A stretch of 5,159 bases of DNA from Bradyrhizobium sp. (lineage in GTDB: Bacteria > Pseudomonadota > Alphaproteobacteria > Rhizobiales > Xanthobacteraceae), in NCBI GenBank assembly GCA_028290305.1, contig JAQGKC010000387.1:1-5159 (forward strand). The letters are read 5' to 3'. The translations under genes were made by a program, and so were the position numbers. Under the pieces are notes generated by a model. The model did no database searches and had not been told where the DNA came from. It saw only the letters and a program-made list of their open reading frames with translations. Each line of letters starts with the position of its first letter. Within the stretch, counting starts at the first letter, position 1. This document shows positions 1 through 5,051 of the stretch, piece after piece.

Positions 1-1258
1 TCGCCCGGATGCGGTCGATGAGATATTGCGACATGCTCTCTGCGAGACTCGGGCCGCGCACCAGCATCCAGATTTTTTTGGCGAAGTTGCGCAGGAAGAC
101 CGCGGCCTGGCCGGCCGAGTTGCCGCCCCCGACCAAGACGATCTCCTCATCCCTGCACAGGCGCGCCTCGATGGGAGAAGCCCAGTACCAGACACCGCGC
201 CCCTCAAAATCAGAAAGGTTCGGAATGTTGAGCCGCCGATAGCGAGCGCCGGTCGCGACCACCACCGTCTGGGCCTTGACGCGCCGACCGTCATCGAGGC
301 GGAGCGCCAGCGGCGCTTCGGTCAGATCGGGGCGGACCACCTCGGCGGGTATCACCATCCTGGCACCGAATTTCTGCGCCTGGACATAGGCGCGGCCGGT
401 GAGCGCCTGGCCAGAAATGCCGGCCGGGAAACCGAGATAATTCTCGATACGCGCGCTCGCGCCAGCCTGTCCGCCGAAGGCGCGCGCATCGAGGACGATG
501 ACCGACAGACCTTCGGAGGCGGCATAGACCGCGGTCGAGAGGCCGGCGGGTCCGGCGCCGACAACTGCCACGTCATAGGTTTGGTCCCCTTCGTCGACCG
601 GCACCATTCCAAGCGCCCGTGCCAATTCGGCCTCGCTCGGGTTTTTCAGGATCGTACCCTTCGGACACACCGCCAGCGGCAGGTCGGTGGGGTTCGGCGC
701 ATATTGCTGGACCAGTTTGGCTGCGTCCTCATCCTTCTCCGGATCCAGCAATTGATGCGGGTACGCATTGCGGGCCAGGAAACCTTGCAGACGTATAACG
801 TCCGGACTGGATTCTGGGCCAATCAGGACCGGGCCACCAGCACCAGCCTCGATCAGGACGACACGACGCAGGATCAGCGCCCGCATGATCCGCTCGCCGA
901 GTTCGGGCTCTTCGATCATCAGGGCACGCAAATTTTGCGGCGGGATCAGCAGCGCTTCCACATTATCGATCGCATGTACATCGACGAATGCCGGCTGGCC
1001 GGACAACTGCCCGACTTCGGCGACGAACTGGCCGGGCCCCTTCTCCACAATCGGCGCGCTATGCCCTAACGGGTCTCGTCGCGTGACGCGCACCGATCCC
1101 TTGATCAGCACATACATGCCGGGAGCTATGTCGCCTGTCAGGAACAGTGCCTCGCCGGGTGCGTAGCGCCGTACCTCGCCGAAACCGCGAAGCCGATCGA
1201 TTTCCTGCGGCGTAAGCTTTGGAAACATATGCTCGTCGCGAGGATCAATCGCCGACAT
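1..1258 (-). CDS. Thioredoxin-reductase-like flavoprotein with N-terminal cyclic-nucleotide-binding-type domain (3' end cut by window edge)
   Basis: Reading the minus strand from the ATG at 1258 gives 419 residues with no stop before the edge. Residues ~12-130 form a CRP-type cNMP-binding beta-roll. Residues ~145-220 look like a degenerate glutaredoxin/thioredoxin-like insert with no CxxC. From ~228 the pyridine nucleotide-disulfide reductase fold begins: GAGPAG (234-239) for FAD, ATGA (335-338), and GGGNSAGQA (377-385) for NAD(P)H. Family members are roughly 550 residues, so about a quarter is missing. Two oddities: where thioredoxin reductase carries the redox CATC, this protein reads WASP (359-362), and only C198 and C368 are visible; and the cNMP phosphate-binding Arg is replaced by A90, although E81 is kept. 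It is therefore a flavin oxidoreductase of uncertain partner, not a proven thioredoxin reductase. AAGGG at 1265-1269 supports the start. It is the last visible gene of the minus-strand cluster, 33 bases after usp. Confidence 0.9.
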   Translation of the reverse strand, partial: MSAIDPRDEHMFPKLTPQEIDRLRGFGEVRRYAPGEALFLTGDIAPGMYVLIKGSVRVTRRDPLGHSAPIVEKGPGQFVAEVGQLSGQPAFVDVHAIDNVEALLIPPQNLRALMIEEPELGERIMRALILRRVVLIEAGAGGPVLIGPESSPDVIRLQGFLARNAYPHQLLDPEKDEDAAKLVQQYAPNPTDLPLAVCPKGTILKNPSEAELARALGMVPVDEGDQTYDVAVVGAGPAGLSTAVYAASEGLSVIVLDARAFGGQAGASARIENYLGFPAGISGQALTGRAYVQAQKFGARMVIPAEVVRPDLTEAPLALRLDDGRRVKAQTVVVATGARYRRLNIPNLSDFEGRGVWYWASPIEARLCRDEEIVLVGGGNSAGQAAVFLRNFAKKIWMLVRGPSLAESMSQYLIDRIRA

Positions 1259-1264
1259 GTCGAG

Positions 1265-1269
1265 CCCTT
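1265..1269 (-). promoter_or_regulatory. Ribosome binding site of the flavoprotein gene
   Basis: On the minus strand AAGGG lies 6 bases before the ATG at 1258. It fixes this start and abuts the 13-bp dyad at 1270-1282. Confidence 0.6.
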
Positions 1270-1282
1270 ATTGTCAGACAAT
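1270..1282. repeat. 13-bp perfect dyad in the usp-flavoprotein gap
   Basis: ATTGTC-A-GACAAT has two 6-base arms around one central base. It lies within the 33-base gap between the usp stop and the flavoprotein start, directly upstream of the latter's ribosome binding site. The one-base centre is too tight for an RNA hairpin at full stem length, so a protein-binding operator is the simpler reading. It does not match the TTGA-N6-TCAA pattern found elsewhere in the window. Function is unknown and chance cannot be excluded. Confidence 0.4.
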
Positions 1283-1291
1283 GTGAATCCA

Positions 1292-2107
1292 TCAATGAGC
1301 CATCAGAAGCGGAACAGGTGAATCGTGCATCAATTCGTAGGTCACCCCCCCGAGCAGCCGCTCGCGCAGGGGCAAATGACCGTATCCGCCCATGACGATG
1401 AGGTTCGCCTTGCGCCGTTCGGCCTCTGCCATTAATTTGGTTGCGACTTCCTTAGGGCTGCTCTTGATACGATGAAGCGCGGCGTGGATCTCGTGATGCC
1501 GGAGATGGTTGACCACGTCGACACCGAGGATGGCCTCTTCTTCGGTGGGGTGCTCGCTGGTCACGACCACGACCGTAACTTCATCCGCCAAGCTGAGAAA
1601 CGGGATGCTTTCGCTCAAGGCCCGCGCGGATTCCCGGCTGCCGTTCCAGGCTATCAGGATACGACTGAAGTCGATCTTTGGCCGCTCGGTCTCGGGCACC
1701 AGGTACAAGTGCCGCCCTGATCCAAGCAGAACGCCTTCGACCAGCTGATCGGGATCCATTGCGCCATTGGGACGCAGCGCCACAAAAGTATCGGCGGAGC
1801 GCGCCTCGCGGGCAGCAACCTTGGCGATGTCGTCAGCCAGAACGTCGAACCGCCTGATCTCGACGGGCCGCTCAAGCATCTGAAGGCGCCTCGCCAGCAC
1901 CCGCTCGATTTCGTCACCTGCCTCGCGCGCGTGGTCGATCAGCTCGGCTGTTGCGTCCCCTTCGACCGGACCGGGCAAGGGCAACGGATTGAGAAACAAG
2001 CCGATGATCACTTTAGGCTGGAGCCGCCTGGAAATATCGGCGACCGCCGTCAGGCGAATATCGTCGGAAACACCTCCATCCAGCCAAACCATCACATCCC
2101 TGATCAT
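1292..2107 (-). CDS. Two-domain universal stress protein (UspA family)
   Basis: The product is 271 residues in two tandem Usp folds. The N-terminal half (1-~140, opening [12 protein letters not shown]) is degenerate. The C-terminal half (~146-271) starts [14 protein letters not shown] and carries the nucleotide-loop pattern G240-xx-G243-9x-G253 in [16 protein letters not shown]. The usual final S/T of that motif is Gly254, with T256 two residues on, so ATP binding is plausible but not assured. Usp proteins are soluble cytoplasmic stress proteins, often induced by starvation, redox stress or oxygen limitation; the exact role here is unknown. The frame stays open 13 codons upstream to an ATG at 2146, but the 2107 ATG has a near-ideal AGGAGG 5 bases before it and starts at the conserved fold, so it is preferred. 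It sits between the DUF1931 gene (57-base gap) and the flavoprotein gene (33-base gap), probably in one transcript. Confidence 0.93.
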   Translation of the reverse strand: MIRDVMVWLDGGVSDDIRLTAVADISRRLQPKVIIGLFLNPLPLPGPVEGDATAELIDHAREAGDEIERVLARRLQMLERPVEIRRFDVLADDIAKVAAREARSADTFVALRPNGAMDPDQLVEGVLLGSGRHLYLVPETERPKIDFSRILIAWNGSRESARALSESIPFLSLADEVTVVVVTSEHPTEEEAILGVDVVNHLRHHEIHAALHRIKSSPKEVATKLMAEAERRKANLIVMGGYGHLPLRERLLGGVTYELMHDSPVPLLMAH

Positions 2108-2110
2108 CAC

Positions 2111-2118
2111 ACCCTCCT
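2111..2118 (-). promoter_or_regulatory. Strong ribosome binding site deciding the usp start
   Basis: AGGAGGGT on the minus strand, with AGGAGG at 2113-2118, sits 5 bases before the ATG at 2107. No comparable site precedes the alternative upstream ATG at 2146. Confidence 0.8.
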
Positions 2119-2164
2119 GGCTCGACGACAAATGCGACGAAACCATTTGACTTGTAGTGCCGTC

Positions 2165-2605
2165 CTACATCAGCAGATCGAAAATACGGAAGCACTGCTG
2201 CCAGTGCCTGGTTGCCGGGTTCTTAAGATCGCCATCAATGATCTTGAAGGCGCGCGCGAGCGCCACGCTCAGCCCGCCCACGACCGCAGGCAGTTGATCC
2301 TCGGTATCTTCGCCATAGTCGAGCTCAAGCGGCGGCTGGGCGGCAAGATGCTCGAGGATCGGTCGCAGTTCGATCTCTTCATCGATCTCTTTGAATTGGT
2401 AGATGCTTTGCTGCAGGCCTTTGGTGATGGGCAGGTCGAATGGCTCGATCACGACCCGACCGTTTGCCTTCGCGACCGCTTCAGCCCGAAGCAGCAGGTC
2501 ATAGACCTTCCGGTTGATGAAATCGCTGTAGCGCTTGAGATCCTGCTTGTCGACATCGAGCCCGGCCGCAATCCGGAAGAATCGCTCGAATTTAGCCACG
2601 CTCAT
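2165..2605 (-). CDS. DUF1931 family bacterial histone-fold protein
   Basis: The 146-residue product matches the DUF1931 pattern I recognise: MSVAKFERFFRIAAGLDVDK at the start, KRYSDFINRKVYDLL (24-38), AKANGRVVIEPFDLPITKGL (45-64), LPAVVGGLSVALARAFKIID (105-124) and a final RIFDLL. The Aquifex aeolicus member Aq_328 has a crystal structure with a histone fold forming a pseudodimer in one chain. The GR...I.P.DL segment here (49-58) resembles the loop and third helix of archaeal histones. DNA binding is inference for this protein. The frame is open 59 codons further upstream to 2782, but conservation begins at 2605 and the extension would run through the divergent promoter spacer. Its Shine-Dalgarno is weak (AGG very close to the ATG), so a GTG two codons on is a possible alternative. 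It is the promoter-proximal gene of the minus-strand cluster. Confidence 0.9.
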   Translation of the reverse strand: MSVAKFERFFRIAAGLDVDKQDLKRYSDFINRKVYDLLLRAEAVAKANGRVVIEPFDLPITKGLQQSIYQFKEIDEEIELRPILEHLAAQPPLELDYGEDTEDQLPAVVGGLSVALARAFKIIDGDLKNPATRHWQQCFRIFDLLM

Positions 2606-2684
2606 GACCTGGCTGGTCGGTCCTCTGTTCGGTTGCACCGCGGCGATCATGACGCGATGTTGCCGTGCGTCAGCCGGGCCCCAA

Positions 2685-2698
2685 TTGACGCTTGTCAG
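2685..2698. promoter_or_regulatory. FNR/FixK-type box, one mismatch, upstream of the DUF1931 operon
   Basis: TTGA-CGCTTG-TCAG matches the TTGA-N6-TCAA consensus of the FNR/FixK/Dnr family at 7 of 8 positions. Its centre (2691.5) is 86.5 bases from the DUF1931 ATG. If it acts at -41.5 on the minus strand, the transcript would start near 2650, and a poor -10 (CAACAT, 2657-2662) lies exactly in register. The promoter call is inference; the match itself is seen directly. Confidence 0.45.
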
Positions 2699-2705
2699 AT
2701 TCTTT

Positions 2706-2730
2706 CGATTTTCTTCTCCCGATTTTCTCC
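2706..2730. repeat. Tandem CGATTTTCT repeat, 14-bp period, between two FNR-like boxes
   Basis: CGATTTTCT occurs at 2706-2714 and again at 2720-2728, each followed by a C/T-rich tail. Together they form a T-rich stretch in otherwise GC-rich DNA. It lies between the boxes at 2685 and 2744 in the divergent spacer. It could be an UP-like or bending element, a second regulator's direct-repeat site, or chance. Confidence 0.35.
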
Positions 2731-2743
2731 GTGGTGCTGAAAA

Positions 2744-2757
2744 TTGATCCCCGTCAC
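2744..2757. promoter_or_regulatory. FNR/FixK-type box, one mismatch, upstream of the DUF2188 gene
   Basis: TTGA-TCCCCG-TCAC matches the dyad at 7 of 8 positions and is centred 60.5 bases before the DUF2188 ATG. GACAAT at 2778-2783 agrees with TATAAT at 4 of 6 positions and lies about where a -10 element would sit for a regulator bound near -40, giving a short leader of roughly 20 bases. Which divergent gene it serves is not decidable from sequence. Confidence 0.45.
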
Positions 2758-2810
2758 GGCGCGGTTCCCGATCTCCTGACAATCGTCGCTGATCGCGTGG
2801 AGCTCAAGCG

Positions 2811-3053
2811 ATGGCATCGGCCGCCATTCACGTTGTTCCGGACGACAATTTTGATGACTGGGTCGTGCGCGGCGACATTGGGCAGGAGTTCGGGCACTTC
2901 CCCACCCGAGAAGAGGCCGAGCTGGCCGCCGAGCCGCTAGCGCGAGCGCGCGACGCCGAACTCATCGTTCACCTCCCCGACGGAAGAACGACCCGCAAGA
3001 GTTTTAAGAAGGGCTGGACAGCCAGATTGCTCGAGATGATCGGTCGGAATTGA
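2811..3053 (+). CDS. DUF2188 family small protein
   Basis: The product is 80 residues, soluble, with no signal peptide or membrane segment. The layout is that of DUF2188: an IHVVP strand (6-10), a WVVRGD segment (17-22) ending in a phenylalanine-rich turn, a helix TREEAELAAEPLARARDAE (32-50), a strand LIVHLPDGR (51-59) and a basic tail with RKSFKKGW (62-69). The function of the family is unknown; members are compact alpha/beta proteins often found among stress genes. GGAG at 2799-2802, 8 bases upstream, supports the ATG at 2811. The gene diverges from the DUF1931 operon across a 205-base spacer with two FNR-like boxes, and its stop is 10 bases from the stop of the convergent thioredoxin gene. 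Confidence 0.85.
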   Translation: MASAAIHVVPDDNFDDWVVRGDIGQEFGHFPTREEAELAAEPLARARDAELIVHLPDGRTTRKSFKKGWTARLLEMIGRN

Positions 3054-3063
3054 CCGATGCCTG

Positions 3064-3516
3064 TCACGCCTTGACGCCGTCGACGTGTTCGCGGGTCCAT
3101 GCCAGAAGCTGGGCCAGAGGCATGACCCCCGACCTGCGTGCGATCTCCCGGCCGTGGTGCACGATCATCAGCGTCGGTATGCTCTGGATGGAAAAGCGCT
3201 GCAGCAGATCCGGCACCGCATCGCTGTCCACCTTGACCAGCCGGACATCAGGCTCGAGCTCGGTTGCCGCCTGTTCGGAGATCGGCGCCATCGTCCGGCA
3301 CGGACCACACCAGCTTGCCCAGAAATCAACGAGTAGCGGAACGTCACTACGCTGTGCGTGCTTGTCGAAGCGAGCGGTGCTGTTCAGTGCAGCCGGCCGC
3401 TTCTCGAAAAGCGGCCGATGGCAAGACCCGCACTTACCGGTCTCGCGCAGCCGTTCGCGCGGCACGCGGTTGATCGCGTCACAATGCGGGCAAACGATGT
3501 GCAGCTTGTCAACCAT
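3064..3516 (-). CDS. trxC: Thioredoxin 2 (TrxC-type, zinc-ribbon thioredoxin)
   Basis: This 150-residue cytoplasmic protein-disulfide reductase has an N-terminal zinc ribbon with paired cysteines C9-PH-C12 and C29-GS-C32. A thioredoxin fold follows, with active site WCGPC (69-73) and the cis-proline in IPT (113-115). E. coli TrxC is 139 residues with the same arrangement. The frame is open to 3600, but the zinc-ribbon N terminus MVDKLHIVCPHC begins at 3516, and GGAG lies 5 bases upstream, so 3516 is the start. The redox partner would be a thioredoxin reductase; the flavoprotein at 1-1258 lacks the active cysteines expected for that job. Upstream, the spacer 3517-3708 holds two FNR/FixK-like boxes, one perfect, so oxygen- or NO-responsive control is possible. 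Confidence 0.95.
   Translation of the reverse strand: MVDKLHIVCPHCDAINRVPRERLRETGKCGSCHRPLFEKRPAALNSTARFDKHAQRSDVPLLVDFWASWCGPCRTMAPISEQAATELEPDVRLVKVDSDAVPDLLQRFSIQSIPTLMIVHHGREIARRSGVMPLAQLLAWTREHVDGVKA
3394..3417 (-). repeat. 9-bp GC-rich inverted repeat inside trxC
   Basis: CGGCCGCTT and its complement AAGCGGCCG flank a 6-base loop. The repeat falls in codons ~34-41, the linker between zinc ribbon and thioredoxin fold. It would form a strong hairpin in the mRNA about 100 bases after the start codon. No U-run follows, so it is not an intrinsic terminator. Confidence 0.5.
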
Positions 3517-3586
3517 GGATACTCCGGGAAAGCTCGACGTTAGAAACCTCCATATCAGAGCCTGATGCGTCGCTTGAGGAGTCGCC

Positions 3587-3600
3587 TTGATTGGCGTCAA
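3587..3600. promoter_or_regulatory. Perfect FNR/FixK-type box between trxC and the small secreted gene
   Basis: TTGA-TTGGCG-TCAA matches the dyad at all 8 defined positions, and the inner bases also fit the FNR form TTGAT-N4-rTCAA. Its centre is 77.5 bases from the trxC ATG and 115.5 from the ATG at 3709. No convincing -10 sits at the standard spacing for trxC; GATATG-like bases at 3552-3557 on the minus strand are a few bases off. It could serve either direction. Confidence 0.6.
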
Positions 3601-3635
3601 TTTTTCGGGACTGCGGCGTGACGATCAACCAAATA

Positions 3636-3649
3636 TTGACGACGGTCAT
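3636..3649. promoter_or_regulatory. FNR/FixK-type box, one mismatch, before the small secreted gene
   Basis: TTGA-CGACGG-TCAT matches at 7 of 8 positions and is identical at 12 of 14 positions to the perfect box at 3885-3898. A -41.5 arrangement predicts a plus-strand start near 3684, 25 bases before the ATG at 3709, with an AT-rich stretch (CAAATAT, 3672-3678) at the -10 position. Confidence 0.45.
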
Positions 3650-3708
3650 CGGCGCGCGGCACGGCAAAGTTCAAATATCGCCGGAGCAATTCCACCAGGA
3701 ATCATATC

Positions 3709-3888
3709 ATGCCCGGGAATATCTTAATGCTGCTCGGAGTGAGGAACATTCTCACCTTCGTCCTCCTGCTGCTCGCGGGATCACCGGCCTTTGCCCAAAC
3801 GGCCCGGTATGAATTGTTTCCGGACCCGGACGTAAGGCAGAACGCAACGAACCGCGTGGCATCGTCCCTTCTCATAGCCTCAACTTGA
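3709..3888 (+). CDS. Small secreted/periplasmic protein, 59 residues, unknown function
   Basis: I do not recognise this family. ATG at 3709 is preceded by AGGA at 3697-3700, 8 bases away, a good ribosome binding site. The product has a textbook Sec signal peptide: R12, a hydrophobic core I14-A23 including FVLLLLAG, and an AFA site at 27-29 before Q30. The predicted mature part is only 30 residues (QTARYELFPDPDVRQNATNR, then a short hydrophobic end), with no cysteine and no lipobox. A second Met at residue 7 is an alternative start. The stop codon lies inside the FNR/FixK-type palindrome in front of the aldo/keto reductase gene. It may be a true small exported peptide or the 5' remnant of a longer periplasmic protein; neither other forward frame continues a recognisable protein downstream. 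Confidence 0.5.
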   Translation: MPGNILMLLGVRNILTFVLLLLAGSPAFAQTARYELFPDPDVRQNATNRVASSLLIAST

Positions 3889-3899
3889 CGACCGTCAAG
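3884..3899. promoter_or_regulatory. Perfect FNR/FixK-type palindrome upstream of the aldo/keto reductase
   Basis: CTTGACG-AC-CGTCAAG is a 16-base palindrome with 7-base arms. It contains a perfect TTGA-N6-TCAA at 3885-3898 and overlaps the stop of the small secreted gene. TATCAG at 3920-3925 matches TATAAT at 4 of 6 positions and is within a base of where the -10 belongs for an activator bound at about -41. This predicts a start near 3932 and a ~63-base leader. It is the best-supported regulated promoter in the window, still an inference. Confidence 0.65.
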
Positions 3900-3981
3900 G
3901 CGATGACGTTGCATTCATGTATCAGGGCAGCGGGGTTCACGTGACGAGCACTTTGCCGCGATCGCAGGTGCCGCCCTCCCT

Positions 3982-3987
3982 GGAGGA
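3982..3987 (+). promoter_or_regulatory. Ribosome binding site deciding the aldo/keto reductase start
   Basis: GGAGGA lies 7 bases before the ATG at 3995. The upstream in-frame ATG at 3917 has no such site and would fall before the predicted transcription start. Confidence 0.8.
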
Positions 3988-3994
3988 TCGAGTG

Positions 3995-5029
3995 ATGAAC
4001 CTTCCGCAGCGCCTCCTCGGCTCTAGCCGTGTTCTGATCACGAAAACTGGATTTGGCGCCTGGGCAATCGGCGGCGGGGGCTGGGCATTCAGTTGGGGAC
4101 CGCAGGACGACGCCGTTTCGCTGGCGGCCATGCGCCACGCATTGGAGCTCGGCGTGAACTGGATAGACACGGCCGCGGTGTATGGCCTCGGTCATTCCGA
4201 AGAAGTAGTCGGCCGGCTGCTGCGCGAACGGCCGCCGGCGGAGCGCCCACTGGTATTCACCAAGTGCGGACTGATCTGGGATCCGAACAATCCGATGGCC
4301 CCGCCGCAACGCGTGCTCAAGCCGGATTCAATCCGGCGGGAATGCGACGCATCGTTGCGACGGTTGGGCGTCGACCACATCGATCTCTACCAATTTCATT
4401 GGCCCGATGAAACGGGTACGCCGGTCGAGGATTCATGGAACGAAATGGCGCGGCTGATCGAGGTGGGCAAAGTGCGCCTCGGGGGCCTCAGCAATTTCGA
4501 CGTGCCATTGCTCGAACGATGCGAAACCATTCGACATGTCGATTCGCTGCAGCCGCCATTCTCGCTGATCCACCGCCAGGCCGCCGCACGCGAGATCCCC
4601 TGGTGTGCCAAGCATAATACCGGAGTGATCTGCTACAGCCCCATGCAATCCGGTCTGTTAACCGACACCTTCAGTCGCGAACACGTCGCGAGATTCGCCG
4701 AAGACGATTGGCGGCGCCGCTCGCCTGATTTCAATGAGCCGAACCTGAGCCGCAATCTGGCCCTGCGCGACGCCTTGCGCCCGATTGCACAACGTCATGG
4801 CGCCACGGTATCCGCCGCAGCGGTGGCTTGGGTTCTGGCCTGGCCCGGCGTTACCGGAGCCATTGTTGGCGGCCGCTCGCCCCAACAGGTCGACGGCTGG
4901 ATCGGTGCGGCGTCCCTGCAACTGACCGCGGCCGACTTGCAGGAGATTTCCGACGCCATCGTGCGTACCGGCGGCGCCGGAGAAGGGCCGACGACCCCGC
5001 AATTGGAACACGCCGGCGCCGCGCACTAG
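3995..5029 (+). CDS. Aldo/keto reductase
   Basis: The 344-residue product is a cytoplasmic NAD(P)H-dependent oxidoreductase with the (beta/alpha)8 aldo/keto reductase fold, reducing aldehydes or ketones; the substrate cannot be told. The catalytic tetrad is complete: D58 and Y63 in WIDTAAVYG (56-64), K90 in FTKCG (88-92), and H135 in YQFHW (132-136). LSNF (165-168) and CYSPMQSGLL (213-222) are the usual barrel strands, and AIVGGRSPQQVD (289-300) is the cofactor phosphate-binding segment near the C terminus. The length is normal for the Tas-like/AKR11-12 branch. The tail beyond ~330 is short and low in complexity. The frame extends 26 codons upstream to 3917, but the strong ribosome binding site supports 3995. 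A perfect FNR/FixK-type dyad lies ~100 bases upstream, and a LigD-type gene begins 22 bases after the stop, possibly on the same transcript. Confidence 0.95.
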   Translation: MNLPQRLLGSSRVLITKTGFGAWAIGGGGWAFSWGPQDDAVSLAAMRHALELGVNWIDTAAVYGLGHSEEVVGRLLRERPPAERPLVFTKCGLIWDPNNPMAPPQRVLKPDSIRRECDASLRRLGVDHIDLYQFHWPDETGTPVEDSWNEMARLIEVGKVRLGGLSNFDVPLLERCETIRHVDSLQPPFSLIHRQAAAREIPWCAKHNTGVICYSPMQSGLLTDTFSREHVARFAEDDWRRRSPDFNEPNLSRNLALRDALRPIAQRHGATVSAAAVAWVLAWPGVTGAIVGGRSPQQVDGWIGAASLQLTAADLQEISDAIVRTGGAGEGPTTPQLEHAGAAH

Positions 5030-5051
5030 GTAGCGGCGTGAAGGCTGAAGC

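Noticed and set aside
26..1069. Long plus-strand open frame of 347 codons
   Set aside because: It lies opposite the flavoprotein gene, has no recognisable domain, and is rich in Arg/Asp/Gly as expected of the antisense of a GC-rich gene.
1931..2740. Plus-strand open frame of 269 codons
   Set aside because: It runs antisense through usp and the DUF1931 gene and across their spacer. Both opposing genes have clear families, and this frame has none.
2606..2782. 59-codon N-terminal extension of the DUF1931 protein
   Set aside because: Conservation starts at MSVAKFERFF (2605). The extension is low-complexity, lacks a good ribosome binding site and crosses the divergent promoter region.
3054..3063. 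Possible bidirectional terminator between the convergent DUF2188 and trxC genes
   Set aside because: The gap is only 10 bases and shows no GC-rich stem followed by a T-run on either strand.
3591..3812. Plus-strand TTG-initiated frame of 73 codons
   Set aside because: It starts inside the perfect FNR/FixK-type box, has no ribosome binding site, and overlaps the better-supported signal-peptide gene in another frame.
3917..3994. Upstream start for the aldo/keto reductase adding 26 residues
   Set aside because: It has no Shine-Dalgarno, the added residues are not family-like, and the ATG would fall before the inferred transcript start. GGAGGA supports 3995.
3872..4309. Minus-strand open frame of 145 codons
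   Set aside because: It is antisense to the start of the aldo/keto reductase gene, without a recognised domain or ribosome binding site.
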